Shown here: one piece after another, positions 1 through 9,972 of the stretch | Position numbering within the stretch: the first letter of the stretch is position 1 | Layout of the letters: the number at the start of each line of letters is the position of its first letter | Assembly: GCA_000226015.1 (NCBI GenBank) | Contig: JH153193.1 | Coordinates: forward strand, 217,957-247,186 | DNA from: Mnemiopsis leidyi | Lineage: Eukaryota > Ctenophora > Tentaculata > Lobata > Bolinopsidae | Length of the DNA: 29,230 bases | Direction: 5' to 3' | Notes under the pieces: generated by a model | What the model saw: only the letters and a program-made list of their open reading frames with translations | Database searches by the model: none | What the model was told of the DNA's origin: nothing | Translations under genes and position numbers: made by a program

Positions 1-250
1 AGCTCTGTGTAATTTTACTCCTGTTGTAGTCTTACATTTAAGTGTGCTAGTGCAGCTCTGTGTAATTTACTCCTGTTGTAGTCTACATTTAAGTGTGCTA
101 GTGCAGCTCTGTGTAATTTCTCCTGTTGTAGTCTACATTTAAGTGTGCTAGTGCAGCTCTGTGTAATTTCTCTGTTGTAGTCTACATTTAAGTGTGCTAG
201 TGCAGCTCTGTGTAATTTCTCTGTTGTAGTCTACATTTATGCGTGCTAGT
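1..250. repeat. Minisatellite, about 50-bp unit, five copies
   Basis: Five head-to-tail copies begin at 1, 54, 105, 155 and 204, each starting AGCTCTGTGTAATTT and ending GTGCTAGTGC. The first four are 53, 51, 50 and 49 bp long because the tract after AATTT shortens step by step. The last copy diverges after ACATTTA. The array may continue off the left edge. No coding sense was seen. Confidence 0.95.
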
Positions 251-1562
251 TTGCTCCAGGGTGCTGCACGCTGGCTTCTCTCCTTGTCTACTTTGAATGA
301 TTTTAATTGCAGTTGTCGTGTGTACATACCTACATTCCTAATGATGGATTTACCGTGCCTCGTTTTTCGTTAGCCTACATTTGTACACGAGTCTGTGTAG
401 CCTGCAAATCAAGCTTAAAACAGCTCAGCTGCTTCCCTGCTGAATATTTCGTCTGATAATTATTCTAAATTATGTTAGTGATTTTAATCATGGTATGTTA
501 AATACGTTGTTTGCCTTCCCTCTTTGTATTAAAGTTCACCCTGTCTGAAACACTCAAGTTGTATTGGTTGTCCTGAATTTACCATTGTGTATTATACTTG
601 TATAATTCCCACTGCACCCACACACTACGCTACATTGTACTGTGGCTGAATCCTGTATTGGACCTTAGTGAGCTTTCCTTGTGTCATGCTTGTTAAATAT
701 CCTCAATCTCCAATCGTCCTTGTATTTTAAAGTTTCAAGTCCTATTTCCTTTGTTTTATTTTCATCGTTTACTACCTTCAGTGTATAAATCCCGACAGAT
801 ATAGTTCGTCTGACTTTCAATTTTGTAGAAACTGCGTTCATCTCCCTCTGGTATCCGGTAAAGGATATCCTCTGTTTCCCTGCCTCTCTGTCTGCCATAC
901 ACACCCATCATCACACATCACACACGTCACACATCACACTGCTTTACTGTCTCCCGCTGTGGAGAACCAGACACTTTTTCCTTCACACGGCTTAACGCTA
1001 ACTTGGGTTCAGTGAGTTTTGTTTAGGGAAACTTGTGTGAGCTTACTTGTGAGTGTCTGGAAGAGTCAGCGGTGTAAATAGTTCAATAAAAGTTCAGTGG
1101 ATGTAGGAGGCAGTTTACTTGGCAAACTGGGGAGTGTCCCAAACAGTCATAGGCGTCTTTAAGTGCAATGAAATCATCGTCCAGATTTACAGTACATCAA
1201 CTATGGAACTATAGCAACGACCAGTTAATAGAGTAATAATAGCACAGTCTGATTTCTGGATAGGGGGATCTAGAAGTATAAATTAGACTATGGGACAACA
1301 AAGCAAGATGAAGCGGAATAAGAGAAGCTTAAATCACGGAAAAACACGTACAAATTCTCCTGTAGGACAAACATTCTGCTTCAGATTGCTCTCCCTTTCA
1401 CACACTCGCAGGTTGCTGGAAAATTCCGGCCAGGAAACCCTCCAACCCACACTCTGACTTGTGTTCCGAACTTTTCTTCCAGTTATGACTTTATATTTCG
1501 TCGGACCAGCGCGAGGTTACTCCTCACATCAATTGCTTTTAAAGTTCGTCGTCAGCCGGGCT
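251..1562. other. No recognisable gene
   Basis: This is AT-rich DNA upstream of the MAP3K1-like gene. A minus-strand open frame at 665-904 (79 codons) has mixed, protein-like composition, but I recognise no domain and no splice context, so I do not call it. Short CACACATCA repeats occur near 900-940. Promoter elements for the downstream gene could lie here but none is convincing. Confidence 0.5.
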
Positions 1563-1694
1563 GGGTGTCTCTACGATTGTGTGTCTGTTCTTGTGATGGT
1601 TGCTAGGTGTGTCTCTACGATTGTGTGTCTGTTCTTGTGATGGCTGCTATGTGTGTCTCTACGATTGTGTGTCTGTTCTTGTGATGGCTGCTAT
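1563..1694. repeat. Minisatellite, 44-bp unit, three copies
   Basis: Three copies start at 1563, 1607 and 1651. Each contains TCTCTACGATTGTGTGTCTG and ends near TTGTGATGGCTGCTA. Copies 2 and 3 are identical; copy 1 differs at a few bases. Open frames through the array on both strands are a by-product of the repeat. Confidence 0.95.
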
Positions 1695-1959
1695 GTGTGC
1701 GGGGTGGTTGCTCTCTCTCAGTCCACATTTTGATGACACTTGTACCGCGGAGCGCAGAACCGGAATTACACCGGCTCCTGGCCTCCTGCCAACTTTCCAT
1801 CCCATTGACAGCTATGCGGGGAAGCCACGAAATCTCTCAACATATAATGTTTGCGATGCTTTTTATTTAATTACACGGTGTATTGTGTTTCAACAGCAAA
1901 CTTGAGTTCCCTCTAGTTTTATTTGGCCAACTTGTATACTCTTATGGAATGTTCTCTCT

Positions 1960-1962
<3 letters not shown>

Positions 1963-1994
<32 letters not shown>
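1963..1994. repeat. (GT)16 microsatellite
   Basis: An uninterrupted run of sixteen GT dinucleotides directly follows a short CTCTCTCTC tract. Confidence 0.97.
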
Positions 1995-1996
<2 letters not shown>

Positions 1997-2276
1997 GTTC
2001 GTGAGTCGCAGGAATTCGGCCATGGCGGCCCGTACAACCCATCATTCTTTTGCAACAAAAGTCAAAACGCATTCCACGATCAGTGGTTCTAATTAGTAAG
2101 CTTGGCCAGAGGATTTTTTTGTGAATTGGACAGTTTGTACATGTAATCTTTTTATTAGTCAGTACAAGTATATTGTACCAGTTTAAAAATGATAATTAGA
2201 CATTCCGCTATGACTTGTAAAATCATTACGTAATCTTGTAATATAAACGTGTTGTGCGCCGCCACGAGCGTGCCAA

Positions 2277-2298
2277 ATTACTCGAATGCTCGAGTAAT
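2277..2298. repeat. Perfect inverted repeat (9-bp arms, 4-nt loop)
   Basis: ATTACTCGA and TCGAGTAAT flank the loop ATGC, giving a perfect 9-bp hairpin or dyad about 430 bp upstream of the first MAP3K1-like coding exon. It could be a dimeric factor site or chance; nothing else supports a function. Confidence 0.5.
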
Positions 2299-2726
2299 AA
2301 TAGTTCTTCGAGTGTGGTATTACTTTTTTGACACGTCTTCCCATTTCCGTCAGCACGCTTACGTTTTTGTCGTTTTTCGAGTATAAGAACTTGTATATCT
2401 GTCTAGTTTTTTGTCCTTGATACTGTTTGTGCGCTGATAACCAATTTTTGTTTGTTCTTATTTTAAAATCTCATACCTTAGCCAGTCTTATTTTTGTACT
2501 CTCACACCTTTGCTATTTTCAATAATCCTTAAACCTATCAAAAATCCTTACTTAATTAAAATCGCTCTTGGGAAGTTGAGGATTTAATTGATCCAAATGT
2601 GCTCCTTTTCCTATGACCTTGCTCGGATCACTTTAGCTAAGACTATTTTCTGTAGTGCTACTCCCTTGTGTTTCTATTTTTAGCTCAGGTCTTTGATTTA
2701 ACAGTGCACGTGTTAGTATGTAAGAG

Positions 2727-2861
2727 ATGTTGGACAACCTCGTCATGGACTACAGGAAACTGTACAAATGTTTTTCCGAGAGTCAGATCGACAGTATGTA
2801 TCAGAAGATACAGCAACTCTCCGAGAAAAGCAAGAAGGTCTTCAATCGTTCCGGGGACGAT
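2727..2861 (+). CDS. MAP3K1: MAP3K1-like exon 1 (probable start codon)
   Basis: The frame starts at ATG 2727, six bases after an in-frame TAA at 2721. A pyrimidine-rich acceptor (TTTCTATTTTTAG) ends at 2683, so the coding exon may be preceded by a short spliced 5' leader. It encodes about 45 residues, beginning MLDNLVMDYRKLYKCF, predicted helical and charged. The donor must be in phase 0 to join exon 2. GAT|GTTTTT (end 2861) and AAG|GTCTTC (end 2837) both qualify and neither is a strong donor. Upstream coding exons outside the window cannot be excluded. Confidence 0.6.
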
Positions 2862-2993
2862 GTTTTTGAGCTTACCTTATCAATTTTTGTTGTTTTGTAC
2901 TTATCAATAGAGAAAAACATATTACTAACTTAGCGTGCATACCTTGAATCTTAAAGAAAGAATTTATTTGTTGAAAACAATTTTAATTTTCAG

Positions 2994-3134
2994 AATTCTG
3001 CGGAGGAACTGTCGAGAGATAAAGTAGCCCTGCCAACCACGATAGACGCGGTGCGCGCACGGCGGATTGAACGCGCACTCAAATCTAAGATGAAGCTCCT
3101 TCATCAGAGTGGACCCAACTGCTTTATTGTTCAG
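2994..3134 (+). CDS. MAP3K1: MAP3K1-like exon 2, segment leading into the SWIM domain
   Basis: The exon is bounded by the acceptor TTTAATTTTCAG and the donor CAG|GTATTT, both phase 0, and codes for 47 residues. The end, RRIERALKSKMKLLHQSGPN, then CFIVQ, matches the helix before the SWIM finger in MAP3K1, which reads RR-x-x-K-x-M-x-A-R-x-Y-L-L-Q-Q-x-G-P-N in vertebrates as I remember it. The protein continues directly into exon 3, about 20.1 kb away, which fixes the size of intron 2. Confidence 0.85.
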
Positions 3135-4278
3135 GTATTTCAAATTGCAAAAGTTACTTAATTCGTCAATAAAATTAGTTTAATATAAATTTGTTATTCA
3201 TCAATTTGACCTGATTTAAATCAAGATTGCACGATCAAATTCCTGCGATGTAAATATTTTTTCATACTTCAATGATAAAGGAGACATTTAGAGTCGTGGT
3301 AATCATTGTTGTTTCAACTTCAGTTAATCCCGATGTTTCTGAAAATATCGCAATTTTTATACCTATTTTTATTCCTATTATGTAGCATTCATTCTTGTAG
3401 ACTCTGTTAGTGTTAGTCTCTTTTCGTTGCGGTGAAATATATGTAAAATTGGACGAGAAAATGGAAATCGATTCAAACCAAGTCACAATAACTCACGAAT
3501 AGAGAATACAGGACTCTGAATCGTACTATCATACAAATAATTTGATGTTTATGGTTTTCTCAATGCTCATAAGGTTTGACACACGAAGGATCTGTGGAAC
3601 TCCAACAATTTCTATGTAAATCTTTACTCTTATTTCTTAATTCGGGAGGTTTAAAATATCGTAGGAACGTTTCTATGCTTTTTTACCGCAAATCCCATCC
3701 AGAAAAACACAGTGTGCACCTGTTTTGCTACTGTCACTACTGTTACTGCTACAATCTGCCCAGCCCACGTGACTGTCTTTTCATGCTTCATCAGTAATGT
3801 GTTGTGAAGTTGTACTGACACTCTAAACGGCGCCACCTGTAGACTGTACTGCCGTACAGACATTGTTTTCAACGTCTGAGATATTTCATTCTGCCGAGAC
3901 ATCGGTGCTTTCACCTATTTATTTATTTATTATTTTATTATTAAGTTTACTTTTAGTTTTTCTTCAGGGCCTGATCCTTCTCTTTAGACGAATTTCTACT
4001 TCTCAAACTGAAATTTGCTTAGTCTCAAACCGCGTTTTGTGTTTTAAAACCTGGACTATTTTCTCTCTTACCGGCATTTATATTCATTTTCTGTTTCCTT
4101 AAAACTCCTTACTCTTTGCCTTACTCTTTGCCTCAAGGCTCCTTGAAAAATCCTTGGGCCTCCTTACTCATCTGAACAGTACACAGTCTTTATTCACAAA
4201 ACACTCGTTAATTTTAATTGTACAGTCCTAGGTGACATCCTCGACCAATATGTTTATAAAGAGTTTTGTGGGATGAGC

Positions 4279-4362
4279 GACCTCCTTTCGCTCTGACCTC
4301 CTTTCCTGACCTTCTTTCGCACTGACCTTCTTTCGCACTGACCTCCTTTCGCACTTTCGCAC
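4279..4362. repeat. Minisatellite, 15-17 bp unit, about five copies
   Basis: Imperfect copies of GACCTCCTTTCGCACT (with CTTCTTTC and CTCCTTTCC variants) run in tandem. The complementary strand reads as an Arg/Lys/Ser-rich open frame, which is a repeat artefact. Confidence 0.85.
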
Positions 4363-6225
4363 AGTTGATTTACACACAAATTAATCACAGGGCTTATTTC
4401 TCTTCTGCAGAAAGTTAACATTGGCCCATTGTTCCAGCGAAACTTCATGCTTATCGTTCATTTCGTTTTCGAGTACTTAATTTTGTTTAGGTTCAGTTAA
4501 TTGCTATTTTCTAGTGCAGGTAGTTAGTAGAACTTTATACTTTCATAGCAATAAAGCTTTAAGACTTTCGAGCTTACTCGGAATGAGGACCAAAAATTAC
4601 TCGCCTGACCTCGGTCTAGCAAATGAAAATACCAAATATAATAGACTCCTAATTCCTATGATAGACTTCTTGTTTGTTTCGTTAACCAAACTGCTCCACA
4701 AACTTACACATTTACACAAAACTCCCGTCAAAGTGAGACATCTGCTTCTCGACAGACGGGATCTTGCTCAAACGAAATATATTTTCTTGTTGATTTTTAG
4801 TGATGCATCAGTAAAAGAATAAGCGCAGCAGTGCACCAATGACGTTTTAAATTACTGAAAAATTATCAGTTCTTAAACGGTTAAGATTTTGCACTTGCTA
4901 ACGTCTAACCTGTTGTTTCAGGAATTCTGACTTCTCAATAGTTTTACGAAGCAATGCAACTTCACCTCAGTGTCACGAACAAAACTGCTTATTTTTCTAT
5001 TGTACTAAAATTATTTAGTAAACATGTTATAGTTTACTAGTATATATAACGACGTTGTTGTTCTAGTAGATATTTACAACAACTGACTACTGAGTATACA
5101 TATTACATATTTACTTAATCATAAATTACAATTCTCGCGCCAGACTGCCCAGGGAAATAGCTCTGAAAATTCTCGCAGCTACCTAAGCATTGTAACGATC
5201 ATTATTAACACCTGGGCGGCAAAATGCGGATGATGCAAGGTGAGGCTGACACGGGAATAAAATCAAGAACCCAGAAAATTAGGTGTGATGATCACGCACA
5301 GGATAACGCCTTGACTCCTTAGAAAAGGCGTAATACAGCACCACTTTCTCACTTTCTTTATGATAGAGATTGAACTTGAAGGTTATGTGCATTGTGCATT
5401 GTGCACCAACTCGTTCTAAAAAGTACTCTTTTAACCGTCTGCAAAATAACTTTGAGAAGATCTGTTACAGTAAGAACACGCCTTGATAAAAGAGGGTGGT
5501 TAATTCAAATGCAATTCAGCATGTCATCACCATCTTAGCGTCAAGATGACCTCTTCGGAGATTTATCGTCCACTCATTGCACGTGAAATGAAGTATGGAA
5601 TAGTGCATGTTAGACCATGCCTAGTTCGATTTCTTCATTCTTAGTCTCTAGGTCTGACAATGCCTCGATTTTCGATACAAAGATTACAAGCGGTTCTGTG
5701 TTATTTATTCATGTTAATGTCATATAGTTTACTAGATGTAGAAATTATTCTACAAACTTACTTGAAAGTATCGTATATCTTGTATCTTAATGAAATTGCG
5801 TGATTTACCAGCAAATTTATTGTGCAAAATAATCCATCCAGGCTAAGCAGGGACAGCCCCAATTTCTGAATGAAACAAATTATTTGCCGATTTTAAAGAA
5901 CTCGTTCCAGAAATTGTTCACAGACTCCTGTAGCTCTGATACACCGATGCCACCTGTAAAATGACTTTCCTTCCTGATTATTGTAATAGAATTTGTCACT
6001 TTGGTGCTTTGTGATTCTCTAACTGGCGTCTGTCCGTGTGGTTGTATTGAAAGTCCCTTTTACAATGAGTGTTGTGTTTCAGTAACTAGAAATAATCACT
6101 TTTCAATCGAAAACCGATATTCTGGTACTCGCTTCTCCTTGAATAAGACATTCAGTCATCGTGTGACCACTGAACGCTGACTTTCTAATTTTTCTGTTCC
6201 AGTCTTTACTCTTTTATATACTGTG

Positions 6226-6280
6226 GCCAGTCATATTGTAGCCAGTCATATTGTAGCCAGTCACATTGTAGCCAGGCACA
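6226..6280. repeat. Minisatellite, 15-bp unit, 3.7 copies
   Basis: Copies of GCCAGTCATATTGTA start at 6226, 6241 and 6256, with one change in the third and a partial, diverged fourth. Confidence 0.93.
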
Positions 6281-6973
6281 CTGGTTTTGACTATTGGTCT
6301 AAAACATTATCATTTACAGTTCATAGTCTCCTTATTTTAAAATCCTCTCCTTAAATTTTTCTTTTTCATTATTTATCCACTCAAATGTCTCATTTTCTTT
6401 TTGCTTATCATCGTTCTTATTCCTTGGTAGTTTACCAAGCAGCACGCTTTTAAGCCTTTGAAAAGTTGATTTTCCTTTCGAGCGCTTTAGTCAAATACGC
6501 CTTGTTTTCATGATGCTCCACTTTTCTGGTGATTTTTATTGCAGTTTAATAAAGTTTAAGATATTTTGCCTAGGTCCTGTCTAAGTTTTTACTCACTTTC
6601 CGCATTCCGTGCCTAAATTTAAAATCGAATTTCACACAAATTCCTCTAAAACTTACGTTCTTTTCCTTGTATGGACCTTATTTTCTCTTCTTACGTAAAA
6701 ATACTTATCGTAATATCAAATTTCTGAGAGCTTGAATGTGACGTCAGCTTAATTTTTTTGGTAGTCTGAACATCACGACTCAACGATAAAAGATTAAGTT
6801 TGTCCTTCTAATCGTTGTTAACAATTTCTTTGATTTTTGAGGGGAACTACCCTTTCGTTCTATAATTCCTTTTCAATCATCACTCAATTTACGGTTGTAT
6901 TTACAGTATTACAGTAGCATAATAAAACTTAACACACAATATTTTAACCCTCACCAACTCTAGCGTTGTTATC

Positions 6974-7906
6974 ATGACATTCGACTTCGGGACGGGGTCA
7001 TCCTACGAGTCGTTTCTGAACTATTTTCTTGGAGTTTTCGCTGTCATTTGTGCTATCATATCCACCCTTCTCAACCCTCTCATCTTCTACGTCTACACCA
7101 AGAAACAGAACAACATCATGAACGTCTTGTTCAAAGTTATCGCCATCTCGGACTTCCTGACAAACCTACTACCGGCCACCTTCATCAGCTACGTTTTTCT
7201 TAGCTCGGTGAAATTTAATCAGCACACCTTCCTCAATCAGCTACCTGAGGTTATCTGCTGTACGTTCGGCTGTGTTTCTCAGGTGACGGTAACTCTGATG
7301 GCAATCACTCGCATGATCAAGATAATCCGGCCTTTCTTTTCTGTCGAGGTCAAGTGGGTGCTGGCGTATCTCATATTCTACACAATTTACATGGCCCTGG
7401 CTAATGCAGCTAGTCTCGTCATAGTGGGAGTAGAAGAAAAAGGTGAAGACAATGTGGGAGAAAGTTCCAATTTGGACACCCTGAAATCTGTGAACATGTA
7501 TGCTTGTTTCTCAATGAACATGTTCCACTGCTTTGTCGGCCTGGTCTGCAGTTTCATCACAGTCGGATATCTCTGGATCAACATGATGGGTAACGAAGCG
7601 GAGGCACTGAGACTGAAACTGAGGAGTTCCAACACCATCCTGCTGATGAACGTGCCCTACGTCATCTCTATTGTCGCTCATTTCCTTGCTCTGAATGAGG
7701 ACATCGGAATGGATCTGTCACTTGTGAAGCACTACATGATCCCCATCATGACAAGTGCTTTTAATCCTTGTGTGATCGTCGCTCGGACAAACACCATGAA
7801 AAGTTTTATGGTTGGAATAAGAGGATCGAGTGAACTGTCGTCGTTCCGATCACGAACTCAGCTCAGCCAGATAAGAAAATCTGCCGCTGCTGAATCTAAT
7901 TTATGA
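6974..7906 (+). CDS. Intronless rhodopsin-like (class A) GPCR, divergent
   Basis: A 310-residue single-exon seven-transmembrane receptor, expected in the plasma membrane; the ligand is unknown. TM1 is about residues 17-41 (N34 as the conserved Asn), TM2 about 50-76 (D60), TM3 about 91-118 with Cys pair C95/C96, TM4 about 126-151, TM5 about 179-204, TM6 about 220-240 (P228) and TM7 about 250-270. The usual DRY triplet is T-R-M (112-114), followed by P120. TM7 has NP at 264-265 but then C-V-I-V-A-R, so the NPxxY tyrosine is missing. C178 in the second extracellular loop can pair with TM3. TM6 lacks CWxP. The C-tail is short and Ser/Arg-rich. An AATAAA lies 30 bases after the stop. It sits on the same strand as the host MAP3K1-like intron and is followed by another, broken receptor. 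Its class A assignment is firm; its subfamily is not. Confidence 0.88.
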   Translation: MTFDFGTGSSYESFLNYFLGVFAVICAIISTLLNPLIFYVYTKKQNNIMNVLFKVIAISDFLTNLLPATFISYVFLSSVKFNQHTFLNQLPEVICCTFGCVSQVTVTLMAITRMIKIIRPFFSVEVKWVLAYLIFYTIYMALANAASLVIVGVEEKGEDNVGESSNLDTLKSVNMYACFSMNMFHCFVGLVCSFITVGYLWINMMGNEAEALRLKLRSSNTILLMNVPYVISIVAHFLALNEDIGMDLSLVKHYMIPIMTSAFNPCVIVARTNTMKSFMVGIRGSSELSSFRSRTQLSQIRKSAAAESNL

Positions 7907-7936
7907 GTGTTAACTGTTAGCTAACATTATGGCCAA

Positions 7937-7942
7937 AATAAA
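7937..7942 (+). terminator. Polyadenylation signal of the first GPCR gene
   Basis: The canonical AATAAA lies 30 bases downstream of the TGA that ends the receptor frame. A GC-rich inverted repeat (CCTGCTG / CAGCAGG, 7959-7978) follows within 20 bases. Confidence 0.6.
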
Positions 7943-8268
7943 AGTTCTTGAATGAACCCCTGCTGTCTCTGCAGCAGGTTTAGAATACACCATCAGTAGT
8001 GCCTATTGCTCGATACTCGACTGTGTTTACTGGCAGCTGTAATGAGCCATGCTTAGAAAATGATGTCTAGCAGGCAGGGCATTTCCCAAGCCTGGACAAA
8101 ACACTCAGCGAACTATCGTGATTAAGCACTAATTACATGGCAATCAGTGCAATCCTGCACCTGTCCGATCAGAAAAGTGCCATGCGGCGTGCTGTGTTAT
8201 GTTCACCAGTAGTCTTATAAGCTTATAGTTCCCCTGGTTGTTGTGGTGTCATCTAATCCTGTCTTAAA
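7943..8268. other. Spacer between two GPCR genes, nothing recognised
   Basis: About 325 bases without coding sense. The only structure seen is the short GC hairpin at 7959-7978. Confidence 0.5.
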
Positions 8269-9209
8269 ATGGCGATGCTTAGCGAAGGAGGAATCACATC
8301 ACGTCATCACCGGACATATGGATAGCCCTGACTGTGATCCTGATTGCTCTGACCTCTTTGACCCTCAACTCAATCGTTTTCAAACACAACTACGGCAAGA
8401 AGAAATCCATCGCTCGAGATCTCTTTCTGGGTCTGTCCATGACAGATTTCCTATCCTGCGTAGTAATCCCAGTAAATTTCACAGTGGGCTTGCTCCGACC
8501 AAAAGAGGTCCAATGTAAGATAGATCACAATGCTACATTCTGTCAGACCAGATATTACGAATACTACTGAAGCGCATCTCTGTCCGAGAAAATCGTCGGC
8601 TGCTTTGTTTGGTATCTGATGTTTAATCCGTATAACATAACATGCGCTTTGGCTATTTGCAGATGGTACCAAGTCTCTTCTCCTCTTCGACAACTGAACA
8701 GAAAAATAGCATTGTTTATTCTTGCTGCCTTTTCTGTGTTGGTAGCTATTTATCTGTCGGTGAAACTGCTCAGTGAACCCTCAGCCATGGTTGTTGCTAT
8801 TCAAACTGTCATAAGTTTTAGTAACCTCATTACTATCGACCGTTTGGTTTTACAATTGGAAGATATCCTTGTCATTTTATTGACTTTTACAGCAATTTTA
8901 GCGTCCGTTTTGACGGGAATACAACTTTTAAAACCCGAAGGTCTACAGGACAATCGGGAGAGGCGTGCAAGAAAAATCAAGTGTACGATAAAAATCGGAC
9001 TGCTTAACCTCGGAAATATAGTTTTTATAGCAGTGCTATTGAGCTTATCATTTACGAGGGAGGGCACGATAGAAAACCTCCGGCTTCAAACTACATCGTG
9101 TTTAATTTCGACAGTACAGTCGACCTTCGACCCAGCTGTCTACATATTGCTAACTAACGGTGCTCTCAATACAGTTGCCAGGGTTAAGGTACATAACATA
9201 GCGTGGTGA
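8269..9209 (+). pseudogene. Class A GPCR, disrupted by a frameshift and an in-frame TGA
   Basis: ATG 8269 opens a frame that begins MAMLSEGGITS and stops at 8323. The receptor sequence continues in another frame from about 8303, a net 2-nt excess at 8299-8303. From there TM1 (DIWIALTVILIALTSLTLNS), TM2 (FLGLSMTDFLSC), TM3 (EKIVGCFVWY to CALAICRWYQV), TM4, TM5, TM6 and TM7 (TFDPAVY) follow in one frame to TGA at 9207. The exception is a TGA at 8568-8570 in the first extracellular loop. The motif at the end of TM3 is C-R-W in place of DRY, and TM7 has DPAVY. The second extracellular loop has no Cys to pair with TM3. All seven helices are present, so loss of function looks recent. Sequencing error, or a short intron, was considered; no plausible donor and acceptor pair surrounds the TGA. 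It may be a functional gene misread at two sites. Confidence 0.75.
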
Positions 9210-9382
9210 AGAAAGTCCTCTGAGTTCGTCCTGACTTTTGAACATTCGGTTATTTAGAAGCTGGTGATAATAAGATAATAGCAAATCGATATCGACACTT
9301 GATGAATTAAATGTAATTACGAGTTTACTGTTGTTGAACTAAGAAGGTACAAAGTTTGACTACCTGACTTACTTGACTTAAG

Positions 9383-9810
9383 GCGGCTTCAGCGTCCGAG
9401 TGTCGATGCGCTGTCTCCACAGTAATCTATCAGCCATGAGTCCGCCAATCTCCTTTATATCTTGCAGCCCTGTGTCTTTCCTCAGGCAGTCGACGTATGT
9501 AAATGCAGGTCTACCTCTACTCCTGTTCCCATGAGAAGGCTCCCAGAGCAGCACTTGGTGGGCAGCAAGTTCATGAGAAGTCCTCTGTGGATGCTGTCAA
9601 AGGCCTTTTCAAAGTCGATGAAGACCATGGTTGCTTTAAGGTTCTGTTTAGCAACATCCTATTCAGAGCCTGCTAACTATGGAGGTCAGTGAGATACCCC
9701 TGTAGTTGTCAGCTTTCGTGAGATCTCCTTTCTTAGGCACTGGAACAATGTTGATGTGTTTCCACAGGACTTCCTGGTAATAATCAAATAACATAATAAT
9801 CGTGGTCATC
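9383..9810 (-). mobile_element. Non-LTR retrotransposon (LINE) reverse transcriptase remnant with internal deletions
   Basis: Read on the minus strand, three pieces of a LINE polymerase lie directly against one another. Piece 1 (about 9810-9650) reads NIVPVPKKGDLTKADNYRG then ISLTS, the fingers motif before RT block 1, and is broken by a stop after SIVSRL. Piece 2 (about 9640-9560) reads MVFIDFEKAFDSIHRG, the catalytic block A with the first Asp. Piece 3 (about 9555-9383) reads LLWEPSHGNRSRGRPAFTYV, then DCLRKDTGL, typical of the C-terminal end of invertebrate LINE polymerases. The YxDD block and most of the enzyme are missing, so it cannot be active. It lies between two GPCR genes and is dead on three counts: stop codon, deletions and lost catalytic block. 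Confidence 0.88.
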
Positions 9811-9972
9811 TCATCCCTTTCGGATACGTTGAAGAAAAAGCTGAAGTGGTCAAAACTATTTAAGCATTTAACTAAAAATGGTAAATTAATGCAAATAAAC
9901 ACACTCACAAAAAAATCAGAATTTCAAATTCGTTCACAAAACACACACCTACTATAAACTTATAAACGTAAA

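Larger units (their letters stand above)
3135..6973. other. Left part of the 20-kb intron 2, no recognised gene
   Basis: This is AT-rich intronic DNA. Several open frames of 60-102 codons (for example 4514-4822 plus and 3651-3914 minus) show no recognisable domain, and I leave them uncalled. It holds two small minisatellites, at 4279-4362 and 6226-6280, entered separately. Confidence 0.5.

Noticed and set aside
665..904. 79-codon minus-strand open frame of protein-like composition
   Set aside because: No recognised family, no homologous copy in the window and no clear splice context. Worth a database search but not callable.
1600..1905. 101-codon plus-strand open frame
   Set aside because: It is built mostly from the 44-bp minisatellite, and the rest shows no domain.
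2668..2910. 80-codon plus-strand frame overlapping exon 1
   Set aside because: Out of frame with the MAP3K1-like exon and without family resemblance.
4514..4822. 102-codon plus-strand open frame
   Set aside because: No recognisable motif; length is within chance for AT-rich DNA of this size.
7959..7978. GC hairpin after the first GPCR taken as a bacterial-type terminator
   Set aside because: The DNA is eukaryotic and the AATAAA signal explains 3' end formation.
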